64,000 bases of DNA from Salvelinus alpinus. Taxonomy: Eukaryota; Chordata; Actinopteri; Salmoniformes; Salmonidae. A model generated the notes under the pieces. That model was not told where the DNA came from. It was given only the letters and a program-made list of their open reading frames with translations, and ran no database searches. The stretch lies in the NCBI RefSeq assembly GCF_045679555.1, contig NC_092090.1, positions 33,964,731-34,028,730 on the forward strand, in the 5' to 3' direction. The translations under genes were made by a program, and so were the position numbers. Shown piece after piece: positions 1-14,777 of this stretch (positions are counted from its first letter, which is position 1; every line of letters starts with the position of its first letter).

Positions 1-1
1 G

Positions 2-2818
2 TCTAGTAATTCTATTCTATCCTGGAACGTTTCTTGTCATGTGAAGTGTTTAATGTCTGCTATCCCTCCTGTGTCTTCTGTCCCCTCTACTCAGGAGGAA
101 CCTGGTGATTTGACAGGAGTGCCGGAGGAATATCATGATCTGCGCACGGTCTTCAGTCGGTCCAGAGCCAGCTCCCTTCCTCCTCACCGGTCGTATGATT
201 GTTGTATTGATCTCCTTCCGGGGACCACTCCCCCTCGGGGTAGACTATACTCTCTGTCGGCTCCCGAACGTAAGGCTCTCGAGGATTATCTGTCTGTTTC
301 TCTCGACGCCGGTACCGTGGTGCCTTCTTCCTCTCCCGCCGGAGCGGGATTTTTCTTTGTTAAGAAGAAGGACGGTACTCTGCGCCCCTGCGTGGATTAT
401 CGAGGGCTGAATGACATAACGGTTAAGAATCGTTATCCGCTTCCCCTTATGTCGTCAGCCTTCGAGATTTTGCAGGGAGCCAGGTGCTTTACTAAGTTGG
501 ACCTTCGTAACGCTTACCATCTCGTACGCATCAGAGAGGGGGACGAGTGGAAAACGGCGTTTAACACTCCGTTAGGGCATTTTGAATACCGGGTTCTGCC
601 GTTCGGTCTCGCTAATGCTCCAGCTGTCTTTCAGGCATTAGTTAATGATGTACTGAGAGACATGCTGAACATTTTTGTTTTCGTTTACCTTGACGATATC
701 CTGATTTTTTCACCGTCACTCGAGATTCATGTTCAGCACGTTCGACGTGTACTCCAGCGCCTTTTAGAGAATTGTCTCTACGTGAAGGCTGAGAAGTGCG
801 CCTTTCATGTCTCCTCTGTCACTTTTCTCGGTTCTGTTATTTCCGCTGAAGGCATTCAGATGGATCCCGCTAAGGTCCAGGCTGTCAGCGATTGGCCCGT
901 CCCTAAGTCACGTGTCGAGTTGCAGCGTTTTCTCGGTTTCGCTAATTTCTATCGGCGTTTCATTCGTAATTTCGGTCAAGTGGCTGCCCCTCTCACCGCT
1001 CTGACTTCTGTCAAGACTTGCTTTAAGTGGTCCGGTTCCGCCCAGGGAGCTTTTGATCTCCTCAAGAAGCGTTTTACATCCGCTCCTATCCTTGTTACTC
1101 CTGACGTCACTAAACAATTCATTGTCGAGGTTGACGCTTCAGAGGTGGGCGTGGGAGCCATTCTGTCTCAGCGCTTCCAGTCTGACGATAAGGTCCATCC
1201 TTGCGCTTACTTTTCTCATCGCCTGTCGCCATCGGAACGCAACTATGATGTGGGTAACCGCGAACTGCTCGCCATCCGCTTAGCCATAGGCGAATGGCGA
1301 CAGTGGTTGGAGGGGGCGATCGTCCCTTTTGTCGTTTGGACTGACCATAAGAACCTTGAGTACATCCGTTCGGCCAAACGACTTAATGCACGTCAAGCTC
1401 GTTGGGCGTTGTTTTTCGCTCGTTTCGAGTTCGTGATTTCCTATCGTCCGGGAAATAAGAACACCAAGCCTGATGCCTTATCCCGTCTCTTTAGTTCTTC
1501 TGTGGCTTCTACCGACCCCGAGGGGATTCTCCCTGAAGGGCGTGTTGTCGGGTTGACTGTCTGGGGAATTGAGAGACAGGTAAAGCAAGCACTCACTCAC
1601 ACTGCGTCGCCGCGCGCTTGTCCTAGTAACCTTCTGTTCGTTCCTGTCTCTACTCGTCTGGCTGTTCTTCAGTGGGCTCACTCTGCCAAGTTAGCTGGCC
1701 ACCCCGGCGTTCGGGGTACGCTTGCTTCTATTCGCCAGCGGTTTTGGTGGCCTACTCAGGAGCGGGACACGCGTCGTTTCGTGGCTGCTTGTTCGGACTG
1801 CGCGCAGACTAAGTCAGGTAACTCTCCTCCTGCCGGTCGTCTCAGACCGCTTCCCATTCCTTCTCGACCATGGTCTCACATCGCCTTAGACTTTATTACC
1901 GGTCTGCCTTCGTCTGCGGGGAAGACTGTGATTCTTACGGTTATCGATAGGTTCTCTAAGGCGGCACATTTCATTCCCCTCGCTAAGCTTCCTTCCGCTA
2001 AGGAGACGGCACAAATCATCATTGAGAATGTGTTCAGAATTCATGGCCTCCCGTTAGACGCCGTTTCAGACAGAGGTCCGCAATTCACGTCACAGTTTTG
2101 GAGGGAGTTCTGTCGTTTGATTGGTGCTTCCGTCAGTCTCTCTTCCGGGTTTCATCCCCAGTCTAACGGTCAAGCAGAAAGGGCCAATCAGTCGATTGGT
2201 CGCATTTTACGCAGCCTTTCGTTTCGAAACCCTGCGTCTTGGGCAGAACAGCTCCCCTGGGCTGAGTACGCTCACAACTCGCTTCCTTCGTCTGCTACCG
2301 GGCTGTCCCCGTTTCAGAGTAGTCTTGGCTACCAGCCTCCTCTGTTTTCGTCCCAGCTCGCCGAGTCCAGCGTTCCCTCCGCTCAGGCTTTTGTCCAGCG
2401 TTGTGAGCGCACCTGGAGGAGGGTCAGGTCTGCACTTTGCCGTTACAGGGCGCAGACTGTGAGAGCCGCCAATAAGCGTAGGATTAAGAGTCCTAGGTAT
2501 TGTCGCGGTCAGAGAGTGTGGCTTTCCACTCGTAACCTTCCCCTTACGACAGCTTCTCGCAAGTTGACTCCGCGGTTCATTGGTCCGTTCCGTGTCTCTC
2601 AGGTCGTCAATCCTGTCGCTGTGCGACTGCTTCTTCCGCAACATCTTCGTCGCGTCCACCCTGTCTTCCATGTCTCCTGTGTCAAGCCTTTTCTTCGCGC
2701 CCCCGTTCGTCTTCCCTCCCCCCCCCCCGTCCTTGTCGAGGGCGCTCCTATTTACAAGGTACGGAAGATCATGGACATGCGTTCTCGGGGACGTGGTCAC
2801 CAGTACTTAGTGGATTAG
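2..2818 (+). CDS. pol: Ty3/Gypsy pol polyprotein (RT, RNase H, integrase), 5' partial, C-terminus truncated
   Basis: The frame is open from position 2, so the ORF continues from the left of the window; the GTG at 41 is only an internal codon. Residues counted from that GTG: reverse transcriptase with LDLRNAYH (D154), LPFGLANAP and the catalytic YLDD box (216-219); RNase H with aspartate 365, glutamate 408 (NRELL) and aspartate 435 (WTDHKN); integrase zinc finger H547-x6-H554 and C584-x2-C587; integrase core D617, D677 and E713, i.e. D,D-35-E. The C-terminal GPF-type module (RFIGPFRV) leads into a chromodomain that is stopped by an in-frame TAG at 2816-2818. The same frame stays open downstream to a TGA at 2942-2944, so about 41 codons of the usual tail are lost. 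The enzyme copies element RNA into DNA and integrates it. All catalytic residues are intact, so the copy is fairly young. Confidence 0.93.
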   Translation, partial: SSNSILSWNVSCHVKCLMSAIPPVSSVPSTQEEPGDLTGVPEEYHDLRTVFSRSRASSLPPHRSYDCCIDLLPGTTPPRGRLYSLSAPERKALEDYLSVSLDAGTVVPSSSPAGAGFFFVKKKDGTLRPCVDYRGLNDITVKNRYPLPLMSSAFEILQGARCFTKLDLRNAYHLVRIREGDEWKTAFNTPLGHFEYRVLPFGLANAPAVFQALVNDVLRDMLNIFVFVYLDDILIFSPSLEIHVQHVRRVLQRLLENCLYVKAEKCAFHVSSVTFLGSVISAEGIQMDPAKVQAVSDWPVPKSRVELQRFLGFANFYRRFIRNFGQVAAPLTALTSVKTCFKWSGSAQGAFDLLKKRFTSAPILVTPDVTKQFIVEVDASEVGVGAILSQRFQSDDKVHPCAYFSHRLSPSERNYDVGNRELLAIRLAIGEWRQWLEGAIVPFVVWTDHKNLEYIRSAKRLNARQARWALFFARFEFVISYRPGNKNTKPDALSRLFSSSVASTDPEGILPEGRVVGLTVWGIERQVKQALTHTASPRACPSNLLFVPVSTRLAVLQWAHSAKLAGHPGVRGTLASIRQRFWWPTQERDTRRFVAACSDCAQTKSGNSPPAGRLRPLPIPSRPWSHIALDFITGLPSSAGKTVILTVIDRFSKAAHFIPLAKLPSAKETAQIIIENVFRIHGLPLDAVSDRGPQFTSQFWREFCRLIGASVSLSSGFHPQSNGQAERANQSIGRILRSLSFRNPASWAEQLPWAEYAHNSLPSSATGLSPFQSSLGYQPPLFSSQLAESSVPSAQAFVQRCERTWRRVRSALCRYRAQTVRAANKRRIKSPRYCRGQRVWLSTRNLPLTTASRKLTPRFIGPFRVSQVVNPVAVRLLLPQHLRRVHPVFHVSCVKPFLRAPVRLPSPPPVLVEGAPIYKVRKIMDMRSRGRGHQYLVD

Positions 2819-2944
2819 GAGGGTTACGGTCCTGAGGAGAGGAGTTGGGTTCCATCTCGGGACGTGCTGGACCGTTCGTTGATCGATGATTTCCTTCGTT
2901 GCCGCCAGGGTTCCTCCTCGAGTGCGCCAGGAGGCGCTCGGTGA

Positions 2945-2956
2945 GTGGGGGGGTAC
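2945..2956 (+). promoter_or_regulatory. polypurine tract of the Gypsy element
   Basis: A G-rich run (GTGGGGGGGTAC) lies directly before the TGTCA start of the 3' LTR. In LTR retrotransposons this position is the plus-strand primer for reverse transcription. Confidence 0.75.
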
Positions 2957-3487
2957 TGTCATGTTTTGTCTTTGATCATGTCTTGTCCCTGTGCTTCCCT
3001 CTGCTGGTCTTATTAGGTTCTTTCTCTTTCTCTCTCTCTATCGTTCCGTTCATGCTCCCAGCTGTTTCTCATTCTCCCTACGACCTCATTTACTCTTTCA
3101 CACCTGTCCCCTATTTTGCCCTCTGATTAGAGTCCCTATTTCTCCCTCTGTTTTCCGCTCCTGTCCTTGTCGGATTCTTGTTTGATGTTTGCAGTTCCTG
3201 TGTCTTGTTCCGCCCTGTCGTGTTCTTTTGCCTTCTTCAGATGCTGCGTGTGAGCAGGTGTCTATGTCAGCTACGGCCTGTGCCTTCCTGAAGCGACCTG
3301 CAGTCTGTGGTCGCGTCTCCAGTCGTTCCTCTCTATTGACGAGAGGATTTCAGTTTCCTGTTTTGGATTTCCATTGATTTATATCCAGGAGTATCATTAT
3401 TTGTTTTTTACTGGAATAAAGACTCTGTTACTATTACGTCGCTTTTGGGTCCTCATTCATCTGCATAACAGGTTTAGCAGAGTGACA
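2957..3487 (+). repeat. 3' LTR of the Gypsy element
   Basis: The 531-bp block starts TGTCA and ends TGACA, a perfect inverted terminal pentamer, and follows the polypurine tract directly. A polyadenylation signal AATAAA is at 3415-3420, placing the R/U5 border in the last 60 bp. The 5' LTR is outside the window, so its age cannot be estimated. Confidence 0.88.
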
Positions 3488-7499
<4,012 letters not shown>

Positions 7500-7700
7500 G
7501 CGGCAGGTAACCTAGTGGTTAGAGCACTGGGCCAGTAACTGAAAGGTTGCTGGATTGAATCCCCGAGCTGACAAGGTGAAAATCTGTTGTTCTGCCAATG
7601 AACAAGGCAGTTAACCCACTGTTCCCCAGGCGCCGAAGACGTGGATGTCGAGTAAGGCAGACCCCCGCAACTGACTAGGTATCCCCCTTCCCCCCTTTCT
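7500..7700 (+). mobile_element. HpaI-type tRNA-derived SINE (salmonid)
   Basis: The head is tRNA-like, with an A box at TAGTGGTTAGAG (about 7513) and a B box around GGATTGAATCC (about 7551). It continues with the GAGCTGACAAGGT block and contains the diagnostic HpaI site GTTAAC at 7610-7615 followed by CCACTGTTCC. This order matches the salmonid HpaI SINE family as I know it. It is transcribed by RNA polymerase III and moved by a partner LINE. The tail is diverged, so the 3' limit is approximate. Confidence 0.8.
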
Positions 7701-9249
7701 CAGTGTAAGAAATGAACATCTGTAATGTTACAGTAAATCGTTTTTGGGTGTTGTTTTAACACTGTATGGTGTAAAGCCTAATTTGAATTATTCCCACGGT
7801 GCATTTTCTTTGAGTGAATTGTAGAGTTACCACCAATGACTATGTTAGTGACAGAGACATGGTTATCAGGTTATCCTTCTAAAGGTCTGTGGCTTTCACC
7901 AAGTGAGTACCTAGGCGAATGCTATCATAAAAATGTAACTACGACAATACGTATGTCATAAGGCCTTACTTTGAAGGCCTAATTTTACCCTAACCCAAAG
8001 TGCTATGTAATTCCTACTGAAATCCAGCCAGTTAGGATATTCAACAGTTGGAATTTTTAAGTCACCCACAACCTGTATCTAGAATAACTGTCAGGGTTAG
8101 GAAAGTTTGTTGATAAGACTACTTAAACCGGAACAACCATTTCAGTAATGGGTGCAATAAATCTAACTAACTGATTGGATTAGTTTACAATGTACATGCA
8201 AAAACACAGACATTAAAAATAATCCTAAAAAAATCTACCTGCAGTAGTAGAGCATGCTGGGAAATATGATAATGATGGGCGTGGTTTTGATGGGCCTGTT
8301 TTACTTTCCAAAGTGTAACACAATAACTCAATAACACAATTATTAACAATTATTAACACCAACACTTGGGGTTATTTGACACCACTGAGTCTTACAGAGG
8401 GAATGTAACTCCTGAATCAACACTAGAAATGATACACTGAAACATTTACACTGGCCAATTTGCTGTGTGAGACTTGTGTGGTTGCTCAATATAAACAGGG
8501 TAGAATTGAGATCTTGGTTCACTTTCCCATAGATGTGGTAAAGAAGTCAATGGAATGCGACCAAGACAATGGAAATGCCATGGAAACACCTGGGGGAAAG
8601 ATGGCTTGGGGGACAGATCCCGAATCTCCTAATTTCTCCACACCAAAATGAGCCTACATTTAGGCTATTGTTTATATGTGTATTTCACATTATTTTGAGG
8701 TAAAAATCTGAGTACGGATGTCAATCCCAATATTCATGTAATCTTCACCAATCAGCTGCATTACAGTTAAAAACGACTTTGACTATCATGCTTAAATGAA
8801 CGGGAGTTAGCATTCAGCAGTCATATCTTCTAAACCGGAAAATGGACTACTTCTAAATGTAATGCAGCAAAAACAGCCAAATATATCCAAAAAGGACTTT
8901 AGTAACCACATTCTAGGCCTGTTACAATAGATCAATCATGACGGATTTGATTAATATCCACTTTGTTAGATCAGATTTGTTCAATGTGTACCAATCCAGC
9001 GTCCTTATATTCCCACAGTCTGTGTTCCATTGACCTCTTTACCGCATATATCTGATTTGATATAAGATCTCTCACATAATGTATGCCTTTCCTAAGCCGC
9101 CTTTCCTACGGACTTCTCAGTAGTTGATATTCAGACTTACCTTATGTAGGTGCGTGAAGGGTTTTGCAGGCTTGGTTCCATTGTGCGCGCTGAATACAGA
9201 AAACCCTCCCACTTGCTGGCCAACATATTTTCTCATTGAGTTTTCATTC
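7701..9249. other. non-coding stretch, possible degraded MITE
   Basis: No gene. Sequences built on AACAC/GTGTT motifs around 7370-7480, 7740-7780 and 8300-8460 look like parts of a common fish fold-back repeat family, but I could not pair arms with confidence. Confidence 0.35.
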
Positions 9250-9731
9250 TATCATGTTTCAGGTAAGAACCAAATGCAGACTGTGTTGAAGTAACAATGT
9301 TTATTACAGCAACAGGGGCAGGCAAACGACAGGTCAAGACAGGCAGAGGTCGATATTCCAGAGTGGTGGGGCAAGGGTACAGGACGGCAGGCAGGCTCAG
9401 GTCAGGCAGAGGTTCAGTAATCCAGAGTAGGGGCAAAGGCACAGGACGGCAGGCAGACTCAGGGTCAGGGGAAGGCAGAGTGGTCAGGCAGGCGGGCGGG
9501 CTCAGAGTCAGGACAGGTAAGGGTCAAAACCAGGAGGGCAAGAAAAAGAGAGACTGGGGAAAAGCAAGAGCTGAGACAAAACACTGGTTGACTTGAAAAA
9601 CAAGACTAACTGGCAATGGACAAACAGAAAACACAGGTATAAGTACCCAGGGGATAATGGGGAAGATGAGCTACACCTGGAAGGAGGTGGAGACCAGCAC
9701 AAGGACAGGAGAAACAGATCAGGGTGTGACA
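9250..9731 (-). repeat. solo LTR of a second Gypsy-type family
   Basis: Read on the minus strand it starts TGTCACACCCTGATCTG at 9731, carries AATAAA (complement of TTTATT near 9300) and ends ...CATGATA at 9250. Its inner part is rich in CAGG/GGCAGG-type motifs, as in a common salmonid LTR. No internal region or second LTR is nearby, so it is a solo LTR from LTR-LTR recombination. The only flanking duplication I find is the 4-bp ATTC (9246-9249 and 9732-9735), so the exact left edge is uncertain by a few bases. Confidence 0.7.
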
Positions 9732-9905
9732 ATTCAATATATTCCAGAAATCCAAAATCAACTTCGTAGGTTTGGCACTATACTGTAATTTACGCATGGC
9801 TACAGAAGCCTATAGCTTGGGTCTCCAAATTTCCCTCTAAAATTGTAAGGCCAGCATCTCATAAACTTTACAATCCCCTTACCCAAATGGCTTAGCCTTT
9901 TACCT

Positions 9906-10004
9906 CCCACTGGGCACACACTGGTTGAATCTACTTTTCAGTTCAATGAAATTACGTTGAACCAACGTGGAATAGACATTGATTTGACGTCTGTGCCATG
10001 TGGG
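9906..10004. mobile_element. short fold-back MITE
   Basis: The ends CCCACTGGGCACACA and GTGCCATGTGGG are imperfect inverted repeats around an AACGTGG-type core that is also nearly self-complementary. This about 100-bp palindromic form is common in fish genomes. Confidence 0.55.
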
Positions 10005-11257
10005 CTAGCTCTTATCAATAGCTCTTATCAATTTGTAAATTACAGTGCATGGAGAATGGTGTTAATTCTATCGGAAAAAGAAAGTAGATGTTGTTCCACT
10101 TGAAACCGACAGGTTGCTCAATCGTTTTCAGCGTTTCATAATGCGTAAACTGTAGCGGATTTAGGTATGGGCGACATGGGCAGCCGCCCAGGGTGGCATC
10201 TTGCCGGGGGCGGAAATGTCACGTCAATGATATCATGTCACCGTGTGGGACTGTGGGTCAGTTAACCTAGTCGGGGTGGGCGCCCTGATTCTAGTTTGTG
10301 AGCTAGGCAGGGTACTGCCTGGGAAGGTCTCCCACTCAGAAGTACGAGATGGGGCGGGGGTAGGTTGACCTCAGGTCTCCCCACTAGAAGCCCGAGGTAG
10401 GGGGAGCGGGGGAATCTATCAAATAGCGCACCTCTAACTTTGTACAGTACTAATGCAATTAGTAAAATCAGTCACACTACGAAATGCTACCAAATAAACC
10501 ACAATTCATTCATAATACGGTGAATATATAGTTTCACAGACATATTGTTACCTTTTTTTCTGGTTTGTGCGAAATTGTTAAGAATAATATTAAACCAGTC
10601 TGCACACCACCAAGGTGAATTGGTTTAGTCTTGACTCTTTGTTGACAGTATTGGGGGATGGGTAATTTATTGATGCTCGAGTGCCAAATTACCACAAATG
10701 GATAAGAAAAAATATCTAAGCTATCAGGTGCCCAGTTTAGGAAAAAGAGGAAAGAAGAGGAGAAACGCGCAAAAGAAGGTATGCAGCTATGTCATCTCTT
10801 TATGAGTATAATATTATGCATGTCATGAAATAGGCTAGTATAACAGTTGTGTTTGTTGGCCTATGTTGCTATGTTGCTTGCTATGCTATTACACATAGGG
10901 CAACAATATTCAGTTTTCTGTCCAACTAGCTTACATAACATTAGATATAATTTCACACAGTTTCATCATGATGATGTGTGTAGCCTGCAGCAAAACGATT
11001 ACAACCTACTGTAACTAGCACATTACTAATTTGGTTAACTTTCATTGAGGTGACATCATAAAGGTTTTCTGTGATTGTATTGACTAGGTCCTGAGCTCAG
11101 TAAAGGGAATTTACAATGCTGTAGGTAACTTAAAAGATGTCTATATTATGCTGATATTTTGTATCTTTTGTGGTATATTGAGTCTTTTGGGGTGGCTTAT
11201 GCCTAGAATTAGCCAAAGAGGTTGTATGGTTCATTTGGTTCCTATTCTGAAAGTTTG

Positions 11258-11708
11258 TGTCAGGTTGTGCACTACTGGTATAGAAGTCAGGTGCAGGAGA
11301 GCAGAGAGTTGTGATCAGGCGCACACTTTATTTGGCAGAAGCAACAACAGACCGACTGCGTCAAAAAACCTCCAGCCAAGGGCAAAAGTGAAAAGCGCGA
11401 CAACAGTCACAATAATGCAAATGTTTAACAATTAAACATACTTCAGGTTAAACACAGTACCCGGGGAAAAACCAGCCTGGCGCGTCACACGAAACACGTA
11501 ACAAAACAATTCCACACAAAGACATGGGGGGAACAGAGGGAATATATATGTAGTGTGATTAGGGAATGTAAACCAGGTGTGCAGGGAAACAAGACAAAAC
11601 AAATGGAACAATGAAAAGTGGAGCGGCAATGGCTAGAAGACCGGTGACGTCGACCACCGAACGCCATCCGAACAAGGAGAGGAGCCGACTTTGGCGGAAG
11701 TCGTGACA
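11258..11708 (-). repeat. solo LTR of a third Gypsy-type family, inside the hAT element
   Basis: On the minus strand it starts TGTCACGAC and ends CCTGACA, with AATAAA at the complement of 11328-11333. It is flanked by a perfect 5-bp target duplication GTTTG (11253-11257 and 11709-11713). No internal sequence remains, so it is a recombination-derived solo LTR of 451 bp. It lies in what looks like an intron of the hAT transposase. Confidence 0.88.
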
Positions 11709-11847
11709 GTTTGATACATTTAGCATAATAATATGTATATTTAATTGTGCAACAAATGTATTTAGGGTGTCAGACTCATATACTGTATTTCAATGCAAAT
11801 TCAAGGGCACTTCTGAAATATTTTGGAGCACCCTCTGGCACTGGCCA

Positions 11848-12010
11848 GGATGAGGAGCCATCTACCTCCTCAGCCACACAGGCCTCTTCAGAAATGATCT
11901 CAGAGAATCAGGATGAGGAGCCATCTACCTCCTCAGCCACACAGGCCTCTTCAGAAATGATCTCAGAGAATCAGGATGAGGAGCCATCCACACAGCCACA
12001 CAGGTGTCTT
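11848..12010 (+). repeat. 63-bp tandem duplication in the hAT transposase N-terminal region
   Basis: Units at 11848-11910 and 11911-11973 are virtually identical, followed by a partial third from 11974. At 63 bp each the duplication keeps frame and repeats a 21-residue acidic, serine/threonine-rich segment (DEEPSTSSATQ...). It lies in a low-complexity part of the transposase. Confidence 0.9.
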
Positions 12011-14377
12011 CACAAATGTTGTCTGAGCCTGAGGATGAGGATGAAGACCCATTTGCTTCCGCTTCTCCCCAGCAGGATTCTTCAGGTGTGTTTGTGTGCA
12101 CATTACTGGGTATGTTACTGGGTATGTATGTGGGATGTTCCACCACTATAAATGCTGTGAATAACTTATGCCCGTGTGCTCTCCATTAGAAATGCCTGTA
12201 GCAGCATCCTCAACAAATCCTGCTGCTGAGGATGAACCACTGTCTACAGACCCCTGCTGACTGGCCTTCAGTTCTGACTGACAGAATTCGGACACAGCTA
12301 GTTTGCAGAGGACCAAGTGAGGTACCACCTAACTTTGTTTTCCCAAGGAATGAGAGTGATGGAAGAAGTTGCCACCACCAGTATTTCAGGAAGACCTTGG
12401 TGAGTGGTGATAAAATCCCTAGAAGTTGGTAGGTGTATTCTGAAAGAAACAACAGCCTCTTCTGCTTCTGCTGCAAACTCTTTTCTAAGAAGAAAATTAA
12501 TTTAGCAAGCTCAGGACTGACAGACTGGAACCATGCAAGTTCTTTATTGACTTCACACGACAGCAGTCCAGAACACCAAAACTGCATGAAAACATGGAAA
12601 GAACTGGCAATGAGGATCAAATAAGGGGAAACAATTAATAAACATGAGATGGCACTTATTGAGGCTGAGAGGATAAGATGGAGAGAGGTGTTGACATGTC
12701 TGACTGCTATTGTGCAGTCTTGCAATTAGAAATCTGGCACTAATGGGACAGACAGAAACACTGTACTCTCCATCAAATGGACATTTCCTCAAAGAGGTTT
12801 AACTGATGGCACAATTTGATCCAGTCATGAAAGAGCACCTTAACCGTGTCCAAAAATGGACCTCAAGTCACACCACCAGCTACCTTGGCCACCAAATACA
12901 GAATTAACTCATTGATTTGTTGAGCAGCAAGGTCATTTCAATAATGGCGAGTGACATCATGCTGGCAAAATTATTCTCTATCATTCTAGATTGCACCTCA
13001 GATGTCAGCCACACTGAACAGTTGTCAGTTGTTATTAGGATTGTGTTACTGAAGGAGGAGCCACATAAAGGAACATTTTATGGGGTTTTTGGAGGCAGAG
13101 GAGTCCACTGGCCAACATTTGGCATCCCTGATTCTCAAAAGATTAGAGGAGCTAAACATTCCTTTTGAGGACTGCAGAGGACAGTCTTATGATAACGGGG
13201 CCAACATGAGAGGCAAAAACAAAGGTCCAAGCCAGACTCCTGGAAATGAATCCAAGAGCTCTATTTGTGCCATGTGGGGCTCAAACATTGAACCTGGTTG
13301 TGGCTGATGCTGCTAAAAGTTCTGTCGATGCCACAGGTTACTTTGGCTTCTTCAGCCTCCACACAGCGATGGGCCACCCTGAAAAAACATGTGGACATCA
13401 CTTTGAAGATGTGGACTGAGACAAGGTGGGAGTGTAAAGTTAAGAGTGTCGAGCCACTGAGGGATCAGGCAGCAGCGGTGAGAGAGGCACTGATTGAGGT
13501 GAGGGATCAAACTGAAGACCCTGTGATAAAGATTGAGGTCCAGTCCTTGTCAGAGGAGGTGGGATCATACAGCTTCAGCATCTGTACAGTGGTGTGCTAT
13601 GACATCTTGAGCCAGATACAACATGTGAGCAAGCTGATGCAGTCTCCCAGTATGCATGTGGATGTTGCAGTCAGTCTTCTCAGAAGGACAGAGAGAGGTC
13701 TCAGCAACTACAGGGCAACAGGCTTTATGACTGAACAAACGTCAGCCAAGGATATTTGCAAGGGTATGAATGTAGAGGCCGTTCTACAATAAAAAAGTCT
13801 GAGGTCCACAAAGCGGCACTTTTTATACAAATCATTTTATGACCCTTTGAGTGATGCCCTGAAGAAGCTGGAGGTGACATTTTTCAATGTCTTTGTTGAT
13901 GCTGCATTCTCAGCCCTTCAGTGGAAAATGTGGGAGAGAAGTTTGGAGTGCTGTCAACCTTCCAAAGTTTCTCAAATGAGGAGCTGACAAAACAATGTGA
14001 GGCCTTTAGTATGACACTGCACTATAAAGAACACTCAGACTTGGATGGCAGAGAGCTTGCACAGGAACTGAAGAACTTGCCTGACTTGTCATCGAAGACC
14101 ACGACCCTGCTTGAGCTGCTGATATTTATACACGAGCTCTCAGAAATGTATCCAAATTTGTGGACTGCTCTGAGAATTTGTCTTACTCTTCCAGTGACCG
14201 TAGCTGAAGCAGAGAGGAGCTTTTCAAAGCTGAAGCTCATCAAATCCTACCTGAGGTCCACCATGTCACAGGAACGCCTTAGTGGCCTTGTTGTCATCAG
14301 TATTAACCATGCAATTGCTGGGCAGATTTCTTATGATGATGTAATTGATGACTTTGCATCAAGGAAGGCAAGAAAGG

Positions 14378-14777
14378 TGTCACGTTCCTGACCTGTTTTC
14401 CCTTGTTTTGTATTTATTTAGTATGGTCAGGGCGTGAGTTGGGTGGGTTGTCTATGTGTTGTTTTCTATGTTGGGGTTTTGTGTGTTCGGCCTGGTATGA
14501 TTCTCAATCAGAGACAGCTGTCAGTCGTTGTCCCTGATTGAGAATCATACTTAGGCAGCCGGGGTTTCACGTGTGTTTTGTGGGTGTTTGTCTATCGTGT
14601 TAGTGTTTTCACCACACGGTACTGTTTCGGTTTTCTGCACTTCGTTTATTGTTTTGTATTTCAGTGTTCAGTTTCGGTTTTAATAAATCATCATGAGCAC
14701 GAACCACTCTGCATATTGGTCCGATCCTTCTCGCCTCTCCTCGTCCGATGAGGAGGACGACATAGACTACCGTTACA
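14378..14777 (+). repeat. 5' LTR of the non-autonomous element
   Basis: Starts TGTCACG, ends GTTACA. AATAAA lies at 14682-14687, and the start codon of the element's ORF (14693) lies only 6 bp beyond it, still within the LTR. A perfect 16-bp inverted repeat, TATGATTCTCAATCAG at 14496-14511 and its complement at 14534-14549, forms a stem with a 22-nt loop. It differs from the 3' LTR by about three substitutions, one single-base indel and one 18-bp indel. Confidence 0.9.

Larger units (their letters stand above)
1..3487 (+). mobile_element. Ty3/Gypsy LTR retrotransposon, 3' portion
   Basis: This is the 3' part of an LTR retrotransposon cut by the left edge of the window. The order is pol, polypurine tract, 3' LTR. 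The domain order RT, RNase H, integrase, chromodomain-like tail is that of chromoviral Ty3/Gypsy elements. The 5' LTR, gag and protease are outside the window, so LTR divergence and target duplication cannot be read. The base pairs after the LTR (from 3488) look like ordinary non-repetitive flank. Confidence 0.93.
10698..14377 (+). pseudogene. hAT transposase pseudogene (ZMYM1-like, TTF zinc finger and hAT C-terminal dimerisation domain)
   Basis: Pieces of one transposase appear in order on the plus strand. A short lysine-rich first exon starts at ATG 10698 and ends near a GT donor around 10780. An acidic serine/threonine segment follows (about 11803-12010), then the ADWPSVLTD...FVFPRNES segment (12235-12430), a TTF-type cysteine-rich finger with CFCCKLF (12433-12622), DUF4371-like core pieces (12640-13790) and the hAT dimerisation domain (VTVAEAERSFSKLKLIKS, about 14189-14242). 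The gene is dead: there is an in-frame TAG after 12428, stops or shifts near 12621, 12720, 13170, 13300 and 13790, and an LTR element splits the last exon. Past the insertion the frame resumes at 17083 and reaches a TAG at 17112-17114. The last residues before the TGA at 14389-14391 are LTR-encoded. A multi-exon structure is inferred. Confidence 0.8.
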
